From: Brumicola pallidula DSM 14239 = ACAM 615
GTDB taxonomy: Bacteria; Pseudomonadota; Gammaproteobacteria; Enterobacterales; Alteromonadaceae
Assembly: GCF_000428905.1 (NCBI RefSeq)
Contig: NZ_AUAV01000014.1
Span: forward strand, 62,001 to 126,000
Reading direction: 5' to 3'
DNA: 64,000 nucleotides
Shown here: positions 10,185 through 18,817 of the stretch, in pieces
Position numbering within the stretch: the first letter of the stretch is position 1
How the letters are laid out: every line of letters starts with the position of its first letter
Position numbers and translations under genes: made by a program
Notes under the pieces: generated by a model
Databases searched by the model: none
What the model was told of the DNA's origin: nothing
What the model saw: only the letters and a program-made list of their open reading frames with translations

Positions 10185-10420
10185 TTATCTGATCCCACTT
10201 AATTATCACCTTAGTATTTTAGCCGATAAACACCAATATCGGTTTTTCATCACAATTTCATCGGCTTTTTATCTGTTGTTCCTCAGGAGTTTTTCCTAAT
10301 GGCTAACCATACTGTTGAAATACTTGCGGTGCAAGCAAGTCGCAGAAGTAAGCGTGAATCAACAGACATGAATCACTAACGGTTAGCGTTAACCACCCGT
10401 TCAAGCATAAAAGGTAGAAC

Positions 10421-10912
10421 ATGATGAAAATAGCAATCAAAACATTCTCTCCAGCCGTCTTAGCCATGCTGATGATAATGCCACTAAGCCAAGCTTCAGC
10501 AATTGATGTAACTGCAGATTCACAACTGATGGTGAAAACCAGCGTCGCTGAAGTCATCGGTGTGCGAGAAATTGAAGCAGGTAAATTTGAACAAGGGATC
10601 CGTAAAAGCAAAGCGACTTTAGCCAAGATTACAATCGCGTCTTTACGTAAACCACTTCTAGACAATCTGTGCGTAGCGACCTTAGCCATTAAAGACATGG
10701 CACAGGCAAACCAATATTGCCATGCGGCAGTTAACACAGGAAAAGCTTCCGCTATTTCTTACAATAATCGTGCAATGATGCATTATGTTCTGGGCAATAT
10801 AGAAGCCAGTCTTGAAGACTTAGATGAAGCCAGTAGATTTGATAGTTTTCAAAACATGGTGGGAAACAATTTAAGGATAGTTAATCAGCACAACATGCTG
10901 AGCAAAAATTAA
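10421..10912 (+). CDS. Small secreted TPR-containing protein
   Basis: This 163-residue protein has a signal peptide (hydrophobic core AVLAMLMIMPL, cleavage after SQASA). Helical pairs resembling TPR repeats follow, the clearest around SYNNRAMMHYVLGNIEASLE and DLDEASRFDS. Such proteins usually act as periplasmic protein-protein scaffolds. No enzymatic motif is present. An AAAGG motif lies about 6 bases before the ATG at 10421; a second ATG follows directly. The gene is divergent from the CadC-type regulator gene, so control by that regulator is plausible but unproven. Two hairpins follow its stop codon. Confidence 0.75.
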   Translation: MMKIAIKTFSPAVLAMLMIMPLSQASAIDVTADSQLMVKTSVAEVIGVREIEAGKFEQGIRKSKATLAKITIASLRKPLLDNLCVATLAIKDMAQANQYCHAAVNTGKASAISYNNRAMMHYVLGNIEASLEDLDEASRFDSFQNMVGNNLRIVNQHNMLSKN

Positions 10913-10914
10913 GG

Positions 10915-10948
10915 CTTGATGAGCGAACAAGATTTATCGTTCATCAAG
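10915..10948 (+). terminator. Hairpin after TPR gene
   Basis: A 12-bp stem (CTTGATGAGCGA with TCGTTCATCAAG, one G-U pair) with a 10-base loop begins just past the TPR gene stop codon. It has no clear T run, so termination is likely rather than certain. Confidence 0.5.
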
Positions 10949-10969
10949 ATTAGGATTTGTTTAAAGCAG

Positions 10970-11005
10970 CGATACCTTTGTTTTTCTTAACAAACAAAGG
11001 TATCG
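10970..11005. repeat. Perfect 14-bp inverted repeat (second hairpin)
   Basis: CGATACCTTTGTTT and its exact complement flank an 8-base loop. It lies 22 bases after the preceding hairpin, in the 361-base gap before the next gene. No T run follows on either strand. It could act as a backup terminator, an mRNA-stabilising structure or a mobile-element remnant. The rest of the gap to 11273 shows nothing recognisable. Confidence 0.6.
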
Positions 11006-11273
11006 TCAACATAATCCTACAGCGTTTTTCTTTTAGCCGGTTCTAAATACCTTTTTCGACTTAAACTACCCTAAGAACAGAACCATTCTGCACAAAAATA
11101 CTGCAATATATTGGTAATCTATCGCAATCCACAGTTAAGATTTGAAACTCAAGGTTAAATCAAACAAGCCTTCAAAATAAGCCATCATATTAACTATACA
11201 AAACCGTATTTTGTAGATTTAACTAGCATTAGGCGATAATATTACGCACATAAAATAGAGCGGATTTTTGATT

Positions 11274-11660
11274 ATGTACGCAGAGTTTCATCGCGCAAAA
11301 GCGCCACTAATTATTATTGAGTTTACCGGTGAAAAGGCTAACGCGAAAAACTTTGATGCCTACCTTAAAGGTTTAGAAGAGAGCTATGCGGCCAAGGAAA
11401 AAATCGCTTTGGTATTTGATGCTCGCCGAGCGCTTGACTTGAACCCGCGATACCAATTAAAGCAAGCCCAGTGGTTACGACAGAATAAAAAGCTAATCGA
11501 GGGCTATTGCCAAGGTGTGGCCTACGTAACTCCGAATAGCTTTTTAAGGAATATGCTGGGCTTAATTTTTAAAGTGCAACCTAGCCCTGTGCCCTTTCAG
11601 GTGTTCGAAACCTTTACTGCGGGTTTAGCCTGGGCTGATGCACAACTGAAACATATCTAA
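11274..11660 (+). CDS. Uncharacterised protein, possibly SpoIIAA/STAS-like
   Basis: This 128-residue soluble protein has alternating strands and helices: APLIIIEFTGEKANAKNFDAY, then KIALVFDARRALDLNPRYQL, then YCQGVAYVTPNS. The pattern resembles SpoIIAA-like or STAS folds, which bind partners or lipids rather than catalyse reactions. That assignment is tentative. There is no signal peptide or membrane segment. ATG at 11274 is preferred over an in-frame TTG six bases upstream; neither has a strong ribosome site. It precedes a DUF4442 gene on the same strand by about 120 bases. No function is assigned. Confidence 0.6.
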   Translation: MYAEFHRAKAPLIIIEFTGEKANAKNFDAYLKGLEESYAAKEKIALVFDARRALDLNPRYQLKQAQWLRQNKKLIEGYCQGVAYVTPNSFLRNMLGLIFKVQPSPVPFQVFETFTAGLAWADAQLKHI

Positions 11661-11783
11661 GAACAGTGAGCGACAGTCTGCGTGAATATAACTAAACATC
11701 GTTGCCGGCGACTGTTAAGATAGCGCTTCGTTATATGAGTGCGGTTTATTCGTTAATTTTATTGATTCGTTTTTAGGTTATCC

Positions 11784-12281
11784 ATGGCTATTCCATTACC
11801 ACCCAAGTTAGAAAAATATTTTAATCGCCTGTCGATAAAGAGTCGGTTTTTTAACAAACTTCTTAGTTTCTTCTTTATGCCTTTTGTGTTCAAAAGTGGC
11901 CTAAAAATGAATTTCGTCGAAGACGATTACTACGCGATCTTACCCAAACGGCGCATGAACGTGAATTGGTATGGCACAATATCTGGCGGCGCCATCTTGG
12001 GTAACTCAGAACTCGCGGCTGGTTCTTATCTGTTTATGTTGACCAAGGGCGAATATCGTATGATTTGCACTCGCTTGAACTACCGCTTTTTATTACCGAG
12101 TATCGACGCAATTATGTACAAAGCATCTGTTGATTTAGAGGAACTGGCTGAGAAAATCAAGGCGGGTGGTAAATTCAATATTGAGATGACGATCAAAGTG
12201 TTCAGAACTAACAAAAATAAAGCCACCCGACGCATTGGTTCGGGTACCATCAGCTTTCATATGTGGCCTGTGGGTACGTAA
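11784..12281 (+). CDS. DUF4442 hotdog-fold protein (thioesterase-like)
   Basis: This 165-residue protein resembles the DUF4442 family, a hotdog fold related to PaaI-type acyl-CoA thioesterases. Visible features are a basic N-terminus, the segment NVNWYGTISGGAILGNSELA in the position of the hotdog helix, and the C-terminal strand RRIGSGTISFHMWPVG. Members are thought to act on fatty-acyl or aromatic acyl thioesters, but the substrate and even the activity of this one are unknown. The stop codon lies 2 bases before the most likely start of the following membrane protein, so the two are probably co-transcribed and translationally coupled. Confidence 0.75.
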   Translation: MAIPLPPKLEKYFNRLSIKSRFFNKLLSFFFMPFVFKSGLKMNFVEDDYYAILPKRRMNVNWYGTISGGAILGNSELAAGSYLFMLTKGEYRMICTRLNYRFLLPSIDAIMYKASVDLEELAEKIKAGGKFNIEMTIKVFRTNKNKATRRIGSGTISFHMWPVGT

Positions 12282-12283
12282 TC

Positions 12284-13357
12284 TTGTCAACGACATTACA
12301 ATACAGTTTCTATTTAGCCTGCTCATGGTTATGGTGTCTGGGTGGATTTTTCCCGTTAATACTGGGCCGTGATTACGGTTGGCCAGCGCTAGCCGCTTTC
12401 ACTGTCTTTAATGTGGGCGGTGCAATATCAATGGGGTACTACTTCAAACAGCGTGCGCAGCAGCAAACCTTTGAAAACAAGCATAAGCCCGCGATTGCAG
12501 TTTTCTCGTATGTAACCATAGCCTACCAATTGTTTTTTGTAGCGTGGCTTGGTGTTGCTGTAGATCAACCTATGTTACTGGCTGCAGTGCTGGCCATTGC
12601 GTTTGTCATTTACCACAGTAAAGGCGTTATTACCTATTGGGCCTTGGCATTTTACCTCCTATCGATTGGTTTATTTATCGGCTTTTTGGGCAGTGATTGG
12701 CCGCCTGTCGACCTTAGTGCAAGAGGCTACTGGCCGCATACTTTGCTTCCGCTTGCCATTGGCTTTATATTTTCGCCGTATTTAGATATTACCTTTCATC
12801 GCGCTTACCGCGACAGTAGTAATCCCAAGTTAAGTTTTACTATCGGTTTTGGTATATTATTTTTGACCTTGCTCGGATTTGTATTTTGTTATGCGGGCAG
12901 CTTAGGTGACGTGTTCTTTAATCAAGCAATACCCGCGGCTATTATTTATCCTGTGATTGGTTTCTTGATTCTGCAAATCGCATTTACTATCGCAGCGCAT
13001 TGTAGCGAGTTAAGTACTCAGCAGTATCTCAAGCCTTCTCTGTTAGTTAGCACAATAGGGGCGTTTTCAGTGATTGCAGTTGGGTTATTAACACTGGTTA
13101 AAGACACTATCATTCCATGGGGCGATTTACCGCTAGAAGAAACCCTGTATAAAAGTTTTTTGTTCTTTTACAGTCTAGTGTTCCCATTATATTTGTTACT
13201 GGGGAAGTCAAAATCGACCTATATTTGGGTCATAGGAATATGCACACCGGCTTACTCTGTTGGTTTTTTGATGGGTGGGGAGTATAGTTTTAGTTTAACT
13301 ATCGGTGTTGCTATTATGGCTACAGTCTTGGTATTTAAAAGCCAAACAAAAGTATAG
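12284..13357 (+). CDS. Multipass membrane protein of unknown function
   Basis: The ~357-residue protein is almost entirely hydrophobic, with about ten predicted membrane segments. No transporter signature was recognised. A few charged or polar spots stand out, such as YLDITFHRAYRDSSNPKLSF and LLTLVKDTIIPWGDLPLEETLY. The reading frame is open back to a GTG at 12263, which overlaps the DUF4442 gene. A TTG at 12284, two bases after that gene's stop, better suits coupled translation and is used here. Pairing with a thioesterase-like protein hints at a lipid-related role, but that is only inference. Confidence 0.75.
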   Translation: MSTTLQYSFYLACSWLWCLGGFFPLILGRDYGWPALAAFTVFNVGGAISMGYYFKQRAQQQTFENKHKPAIAVFSYVTIAYQLFFVAWLGVAVDQPMLLAAVLAIAFVIYHSKGVITYWALAFYLLSIGLFIGFLGSDWPPVDLSARGYWPHTLLPLAIGFIFSPYLDITFHRAYRDSSNPKLSFTIGFGILFLTLLGFVFCYAGSLGDVFFNQAIPAAIIYPVIGFLILQIAFTIAAHCSELSTQQYLKPSLLVSTIGAFSVIAVGLLTLVKDTIIPWGDLPLEETLYKSFLFFYSLVFPLYLLLGKSKSTYIWVIGICTPAYSVGFLMGGEYSFSLTIGVAIMATVLVFKSQTKV

Positions 13358-13375
13358 GCCGCTTTTGCGGCCTAT
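13354..13375. terminator. Bidirectional terminator between convergent genes
   Basis: A perfect 9-bp palindromic stem (ATAGGCCGC, TTTT loop, GCGGCCTAT) overlaps the stop codon of the membrane-protein gene. It faces the 3' end of ppc from the other side. T-rich sequence follows on the plus strand. Confidence 0.75.
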
Positions 13376-13467
13376 TTCATAATGTATATGGTTACTTCTG
13401 AGTCTTCATGCGGCAAACATCAAATTGACAATCTTGCATCGTTTATTGCAGTGCAACTGCAAACAAT

Positions 13468-16077
13468 TTAACCCGTATTACGTAAACCAATAGCAATACC
13501 TGTAATAGTCACCATCATTGCCATTTCTAGGGTCGCGGTGTCATTGTCATTGTAGTCAGAAGAACCTTCTTTACGAATTCTCTCCAACAGTTCTATTTGT
13601 AAATAATGCAATGGTTCAAGGTATCCACCACGAATTTCCATTGATAACTTGCCATGGGGGTCATCTTCCATCATGTCGGTGTGATCAAGAATACGCAAAA
13701 TTGATGCGATACTTTCTTTAAGTTCTGCGCGCAAACCTTCGCCGAAATGTTTCAGATTGTCGGGCACTAAACGAGTATCGTAAGCAGCACTGATATGAGG
13801 TTCCGCTTTTTTAAAGACCATATCGAGCATCGATAATCTGGAATTAAAGAATGGCCAATTATTGATCATGTCCTGGACAACTTCTTCATTGCCTTCGCTA
13901 ATAACACTTTCAACAGCTTTCATCACACCTAGCCAAGACGGCAATACCATGCGCGTTTGTGCCCATGCAAATATCCATGGAATAGCACGCAAGCTTTCAA
14001 TGCCACCATTTGGATTACGTTTTGCTGGGCGGCTTCCCAATGGCAACTTACCCAGTTCTTGTTCCGGAGTAGCAGCACGGAAGTAGGGAACAAATTCAGG
14101 ATCTTCCCTTACAACGCCACGGTAATTGTCACGTGCTTTTGCAGCCATTTTGGTGATAGTTTCACGCCACACAGGCTTAGGAGCAGGTGGTGGAGATAAC
14201 ATCGCTTCAACAACAGCAGCAGCATAAATGGATAAACTACGTTTTGCTAGTTGCGGCATACCAAATTTATAGCGAATAGTTTCACCTTGCTCTGTCACTC
14301 TGAAACCGCCGGTTAATGAACCCGGAGGTTGCGAGTGAATAGCAGCCTTTGCTGGTAAACCACCGCGACCGATAGTGCCACCACGACCGTGAAACAAAGT
14401 TAAAATGACTGACTTTTCTTCGGCCAATGCCACCAAAGCTTCTTGTGATTCGTATTGCGCCCAGCCCGCAGCTAGTGAGCCTGCGTCTTTAGCTGAATCA
14501 GAATACCCAATCATCACAAACTGGCGGCCCTTGATGTAGCCTCTATACCAATCTATTTCAAGTAGATTGCGCATTACTTTTGGTGAGTTGTTTAAGTCAT
14601 CAAGAGTTTCAAATAGCGGTGCGACTGGCATTGGCCAGCTCACTCCTGCTTCTTTCAATAACAACTGCACAGCCATGACATCAGAAGCTTCTCGTGCCAT
14701 CGATATAATATAAATACCAAAGCTTTGTTGACTGTGGCGAGAAATAACGTCGCAAGTATCCATTACTTCTTGTACGTCTTCGCTGGGTTTCCAATTTCTT
14801 GGGATCAGTGGACGTTTAGAGCTAAGTTCACGCAGTAAAAATGCTTGCTTATCTTCTTCACTCCATTGAGCATAATCACCTAGTCCGAGATAGCGTGTTA
14901 GTTCGCTGAATACATCCGCGTGGCGATCTGAATCTTGACGAATATCGAGTTTTAATAAATTCACGCCAAAGCTGTGTACTCGGCGAATAGTGTCTTTCAG
15001 CGCGCCTTCTGCAATCACGCCCATACCGCATTTATGCAATGATTCATAACAGGCCAATAGCGGTATTAATAACTCGTCGTTATCGAATACCCATTCTTCT
15101 ATAGGGAGGAGGTTACTACTGGTTTTTTCTAATTTGTTGCCAATATTTCTAAGTGCCGCTCGGTAGGGTTCTTTTGCATCGCCAACCATCTCGCGCAGTT
15201 TGTCATTACAGTCATTCATGGATAGTTCTATATACAACTGGTCCATATCTAATGAGAACAACTTGGCAGCTCGACGTCGAGCAAGCATAAGAACTTCTTC
15301 GGTCACTTTTGATGTGACAAAAGGATTACCGTCGCGATCACCACCCATCCAAGAGCTAAATTGAACCGCTTTAGCATCTAATGGCAAGGTAATATCGAAT
15401 TCGGACTGAAGATACTCTTCTAATTCGCGCAAAAATTCTGGTACCGCTTCCCAAAGTGAGTTTTCTATAACAGAAAATCCCCAACGGGCTTCATCGACCG
15501 GCGTTGGCCGCACTGAGCGAATTTCTTCGGTGTGCCATGCTTGACTTATCAATGCGGCAATGCGGGTTTTAATTCTCTGACGCGCTCTGTCGCTCAAATC
15601 ACTTACATGAAGTGCTTCTAATTGGGCCGCTAATTGCCTGTGTTTATGGATCAGAGTCCGGCGTGTTACTTCGGTAGGGTGAGCGGTTAGAACTAAATCA
15701 ATATTTAGATTTTTAATAGCGGCGAGCACTTTTTCCTTATTCGCACCCATGGTCTTAATTTTTTCGAGTGACTTAGCCAACGATTCATCTCGCTGATTAG
15801 CACTATTGTATTCTTGTTCTGCAATATTTGCTAAGTTCAAAAACTGAGCAAACGCTCGGCCAATGGTCAATAAAGATTGGTTGTCTAAACTTGAAAACAA
15901 GGCGGTAAGGTTGTCTGTGCTTTGGGTAACATCAGCATATGAGTCGCGACCATCCAGTCTGATTTGCTCGATTTTTTGTAACCATTCGCGGCCTAATTCA
16001 GCTTCAATAGTTTCGCCAAGTGTTGCACCCAAATAACGTACAGTATCTTTTAATTGTGCGTCGAACGAATCATTCAT
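13468..16077 (-). CDS. ppc: Phosphoenolpyruvate carboxylase
   Basis: This enzyme converts phosphoenolpyruvate and bicarbonate to oxaloacetate, refilling the TCA cycle. At about 869 residues it matches the family length. Signatures include LVLTAHPTEVTRRT with the catalytic histidine, the glycine-rich loop FHGRGGTIGRGG followed by AIHSQPPGSLTGGFRVTEQGE across the substrate site, and the conserved C-terminal end IAIGLRNTG. The frame is open upstream to 16113, but ATG at 16077 has an AGGAAA ribosome site and matches the family N-terminus (MNDSFDAQLK). The gene stands alone, convergent with the membrane-protein gene and divergent from the FKBP isomerase gene. Confidence 0.98.
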   Translation of the reverse strand: MNDSFDAQLKDTVRYLGATLGETIEAELGREWLQKIEQIRLDGRDSYADVTQSTDNLTALFSSLDNQSLLTIGRAFAQFLNLANIAEQEYNSANQRDESLAKSLEKIKTMGANKEKVLAAIKNLNIDLVLTAHPTEVTRRTLIHKHRQLAAQLEALHVSDLSDRARQRIKTRIAALISQAWHTEEIRSVRPTPVDEARWGFSVIENSLWEAVPEFLRELEEYLQSEFDITLPLDAKAVQFSSWMGGDRDGNPFVTSKVTEEVLMLARRRAAKLFSLDMDQLYIELSMNDCNDKLREMVGDAKEPYRAALRNIGNKLEKTSSNLLPIEEWVFDNDELLIPLLACYESLHKCGMGVIAEGALKDTIRRVHSFGVNLLKLDIRQDSDRHADVFSELTRYLGLGDYAQWSEEDKQAFLLRELSSKRPLIPRNWKPSEDVQEVMDTCDVISRHSQQSFGIYIISMAREASDVMAVQLLLKEAGVSWPMPVAPLFETLDDLNNSPKVMRNLLEIDWYRGYIKGRQFVMIGYSDSAKDAGSLAAGWAQYESQEALVALAEEKSVILTLFHGRGGTIGRGGLPAKAAIHSQPPGSLTGGFRVTEQGETIRYKFGMPQLAKRSLSIYAAAVVEAMLSPPPAPKPVWRETITKMAAKARDNYRGVVREDPEFVPYFRAATPEQELGKLPLGSRPAKRNPNGGIESLRAIPWIFAWAQTRMVLPSWLGVMKAVESVISEGNEEVVQDMINNWPFFNSRLSMLDMVFKKAEPHISAAYDTRLVPDNLKHFGEGLRAELKESIASILRILDHTDMMEDDPHGKLSMEIRGGYLEPLHYLQIELLERIRKEGSSDYNDNDTATLEMAMMVTITGIAIGLRNTG

Positions 16078-16271
16078 ATTTCCTGTTTTCCTTAAATAAA
16101 AACCCATGATCACAAGATACTTCTCATTGTGTCTAAAGTCTAATTCTAAGATTTATAAGTTAATGCTTGTTGGCATAAGCGGCGAATTTTAAAGTTTTAT
16201 AGAATGTGTTAGCATGCACTCGAAATATGCATATACAATTCCTATCATAAAATTACTATTTTGGAGACCCT

Positions 16272-16892
16272 GTGTCAGATAAGTATTCAACAGTAGAATC
16301 ACAAGCAAGTTACGGTATTGGTTATCAAATGGGTGAGCAACTTGCCTCAAACCCGTTCGACGGACTAGATGTAGAAACAGTATTAACCGGTTTAACTGAC
16401 GGCTTTAACCGTGCCCAGTCGCAAGTAGATAACAACGATTTACGTGCGGCATTCACCGAAATTCACGAACGCATGCAAGCGGCTAAACAAGAACAATTTG
16501 CTGGCGCCGTTGAAGAAGGCATTAAGTTCTTAGAAGAGAATGCCCAGCGCGAAGACGTCGTCACCACTGAATCTGGTTTGCAATACGAAGTGTTAACTGC
16601 AGGTAATGGCGACATGCCTACTGCAGCATCTACAGTCCGCACTCACTATCATGGTACGCTTATTAACGGCGACGTTTTTGATAGTTCATATGACCGTGGC
16701 CAACCAGCTGAATTTCCAGTAGGTGGCGTTATCAAAGGTTGGACTGAAGCACTAACAATGATGCCAGTTGGTTCAAAATGGCGTTTATATGTACCTCATG
16801 ATCTAGCTTACGGTGAGCAAGGTGCTGGTGGTGCAATAGGTCCATTTAGCACATTAGTGTTTGATATTGAATTATTGGATATTATTGCGTAG
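16272..16892 (+). CDS. fklB: FKBP-type peptidyl-prolyl isomerase (FklB/Mip type)
   Basis: This 206-residue protein accelerates cis-trans isomerisation of prolyl bonds during protein folding. An N-terminal helical dimerisation region (about residues 1-100, SYGIGYQMGEQLASNPFDGL) is followed by an FKBP domain (about 115-206). Conserved binding-pocket residues are seen in FDSSYDRGQPAEFPVGGVIKGW and the terminal strand FDIELLDI. No signal peptide is present, so it should be cytoplasmic like E. coli FklB rather than periplasmic like FkpA. It starts with GTG, preceded by TTGGAG at good spacing. A strong terminator lies downstream. Confidence 0.95.
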   Translation: MSDKYSTVESQASYGIGYQMGEQLASNPFDGLDVETVLTGLTDGFNRAQSQVDNNDLRAAFTEIHERMQAAKQEQFAGAVEEGIKFLEENAQREDVVTTESGLQYEVLTAGNGDMPTAASTVRTHYHGTLINGDVFDSSYDRGQPAEFPVGGVIKGWTEALTMMPVGSKWRLYVPHDLAYGEQGAGGAIGPFSTLVFDIELLDIIA

Positions 16893-16961
16893 TCATTATT
16901 GACTAATGACGGCTTGCGTGTTCAATAGCGTGATTTAGTAGATAATAAGTTATACCAAACA

Positions 16962-16989
16962 AAAGGAAGCAATTTTGCTTCCTTTTTTT
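16962..16989 (+). terminator. Rho-independent terminator after fklB
   Basis: GGAAGCAA and TTGCTTCC pair around a short TT loop and are followed by seven T residues, 70 bases past the isomerase stop codon. Confidence 0.92.
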
Positions 16990-17325
16990 ATACAACCAGA
17001 AGTTGTAGGTTGACGAAGCTCTAATCATCGATCATCTTCTTAGAATACATATCAATTGCTGCACTGGACTTGTGTAAATCAATCAACAATGCTCATCTCT
17101 TGTAACGGCCTCTCTAGTTTCTTTATAGTTTATTGTTATTAATTAGAACACTATCGAAAAAAGGGGTTTTCATCGATTTTGTAGATTAAACGGGTTTTAT
17201 ATGTTTAAAGTTGTCTTAAATTCATCCGATAATAACGAAATATAGTTTGATATCTAGCTATTTTTTATAGAGAAATGTGATATAAACGGTGAGTCTAGCC
17301 ATTTAAAAGCACTTAAATTTGCTTT

Positions 17326-17353
17326 TTGCACCCAAAATAGTGCACAATATAGT
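17326..17353 (+). promoter_or_regulatory. Candidate promoter with overlapping inverted repeat
   Basis: TTGCAC (17326-17331) and TATAGT (17348-17353) are spaced 16 bases apart, a credible sigma-70 promoter. A TGCAC-N8-GTGCA inverted repeat (17327-17344) lies between and over the -35 box, as an operator would. It resembles an NtrC site but has one extra base in the spacer. It points at the 38-codon ORF and at proB further on. Confidence 0.5.
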
Positions 17354-17388
17354 TAGATTTCTAATTACTTGAGTTCGATTTAAATATT

Positions 17389-17505
17389 ATGGTTACGAAA
17401 AATGGTCACAACACAACGATGACCCATTTCAAAAAGGGCAGCAATTCTGTTCAACCTGTACATATGCATTCCCCTGCATTTGGCGGCGCACACTTCCCAA
17501 CGTGA
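17389..17505 (+). CDS. Candidate 38-residue leader or small protein upstream of proB
   Basis: A short frame begins with ATG about 36 bases after a candidate -10 box and ends in TGA. Its product is basic and histidine-rich at the start and ends HMHSPAFGGAHFPT. There is no good ribosome-binding site, which weakens the case. It sits in the 797-base gap between fklB and proB. A GATGCC/GGCATC mini-hairpin follows the stop, and an AGCAGCA/TGCTGCT inverted repeat (about 17639-17667) lies shortly before proB. It might be a small protein, a regulatory leader peptide or chance. Nothing in it is obviously proline-rich, so classical proline attenuation is not supported. The remainder of the gap shows no other gene. 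Confidence 0.3.
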   Translation: MVTKNGHNTTMTHFKKGSNSVQPVHMHSPAFGGAHFPT

Positions 17506-17689
17506 CTGCTTAAAAGCACGATGCCCTAATCCCTATGGCATCTAAAACCACATTAAGTTCTATCTAGCTTATTGGATTAGTCCAATAGCTTTAGCCGCAG
17601 CGTCGACTTGAGCGAACTCGGTTATTATTTTCGCAACGTAGCAGCATAGATAACGTGAGTGCTGCTCTATAAAAAAAGAGTTACTAATT

Positions 17690-18817
17690 TTGGAAACACA
17701 AGAAAGTTTAGTTAGTTGGAAGCGGATCGTTATAAAGGTTGGAAGTGCATTAATTGCGCCCAACCAAAACGGTTGCAGTAGTCATTATTTATTAGGCATT
17801 GCCCAATTTGTAGTGCGCTGCAAGGCAATGGGAATTGAAGTGGTATTGGTATCATCAGGCTCAGTGGCCGCAGGCGCGCATTTATTCAATGCACAAGAAG
17901 AAAACACCAAGCCGTCGATCGCTGTGAAAAAAGCAATGGCAGCAGCTGGTCAAATGGAAATGATGGCAACGTGGGACAGATTATTTGACTTCCCAACAGC
18001 TCAAATCTTGGTTACCCATGGTGATCTAAGAGATCGAGAGCGTTATGTCAGCATTAAAGAGACGATTTTCAGTTTGCTTGAAAACGGCATATTGCCCATC
18101 TTAAATGAAAACGACACAGTAACGACCGACAAACTAAAGGTTGGCGACAATGATAACTTATCCGCGATGGTAGCAGCAGCAGCAGACGCAGACACGCTTA
18201 TTATTTGTTCTGATGTCGATGGCCTTTACGATAGTAATCCACATGAGAATCCCGACGCTAAATTAATCGCAAGTGTTCCAGATATCACTGACGAAATTTT
18301 TTCAATGGCGGGCGGCGCAACAAGTGCCGTGGGCACGGGTGGCATGAAAACTAAAATACAAGCAGCTGAGAAAGCCGTTGCTCACGGTATTGACACCTAC
18401 GTTGTTAACGGTTTTACCGTGCAAACATTTAATACATTGCTAAATGGTAAAAATCCAGGGACTCACTTTTCACCAGATAAAAAGCCCATGAATGACCATT
18501 TACATTGGATGACACATACATCCACCGCACAAGGTGAACTGGTCGTTGAAAACGACTTTAATGCGGAACTCGACGGTGACAGTGAACAACTTACTAGCAG
18601 CGAAATAATTGCTGTGAATGGCGACTTTGCGGTCGGTGACACTATTTTGGTGAGAAAAGACGACGGCACTAGACTTGCAAAAGCAAAGTCAAATTATAGT
18701 AGTTGTTTATTGAGTTTTATTACCGAACAAGATGATCAAGATTTTGCCAATAAGTTTCAAGACACCACTGGCCCAATAATATCCGACAGCAACATAGCCC
18801 TATTGGAGGACGAATGA
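17690..18817 (+). CDS. proB: Glutamate 5-kinase
   Basis: ProB phosphorylates glutamate to glutamyl 5-phosphate, the first step of proline synthesis, and is normally feedback-inhibited by proline. The 375-residue protein has an amino-acid-kinase domain (IVIKVGSALI, VVLVSSGSVAAGAH, LNENDTVTTDKLKVGDNDNL, LIICSDVDGLYDSNP) and a C-terminal PUA domain (about 280-360, including GELVVENDFNAEL). Translation probably starts at TTG 17690, with an AGAG motif about 9 bases upstream. It overlaps proA by the ATGA arrangement, so the two enzymes are made together and probably channel the unstable intermediate. Confidence 0.97.
   Translation: METQESLVSWKRIVIKVGSALIAPNQNGCSSHYLLGIAQFVVRCKAMGIEVVLVSSGSVAAGAHLFNAQEENTKPSIAVKKAMAAAGQMEMMATWDRLFDFPTAQILVTHGDLRDRERYVSIKETIFSLLENGILPILNENDTVTTDKLKVGDNDNLSAMVAAAADADTLIICSDVDGLYDSNPHENPDAKLIASVPDITDEIFSMAGGATSAVGTGGMKTKIQAAEKAVAHGIDTYVVNGFTVQTFNTLLNGKNPGTHFSPDKKPMNDHLHWMTHTSTAQGELVVENDFNAELDGDSEQLTSSEIIAVNGDFAVGDTILVRKDDGTRLAKAKSNYSSCLLSFITEQDDQDFANKFQDTTGPIISDSNIALLEDE

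Noticed and set aside
17326-17344. NtrC-like binding site before proB
   Set aside because: The half-sites TGCAC/GTGCA fit, but the spacer is 8 rather than the usual 7 bases and no sigma-54 promoter was seen nearby. Kept only as an inverted repeat.
17569-17763. Minus-strand frame ending with an alanine-rich segment (AQVDAAAKAIGLIQ)
   Set aside because: It could be a gene remnant, but it overlaps the proB start and lacks a recognisable family or plausible start; evidence too thin.
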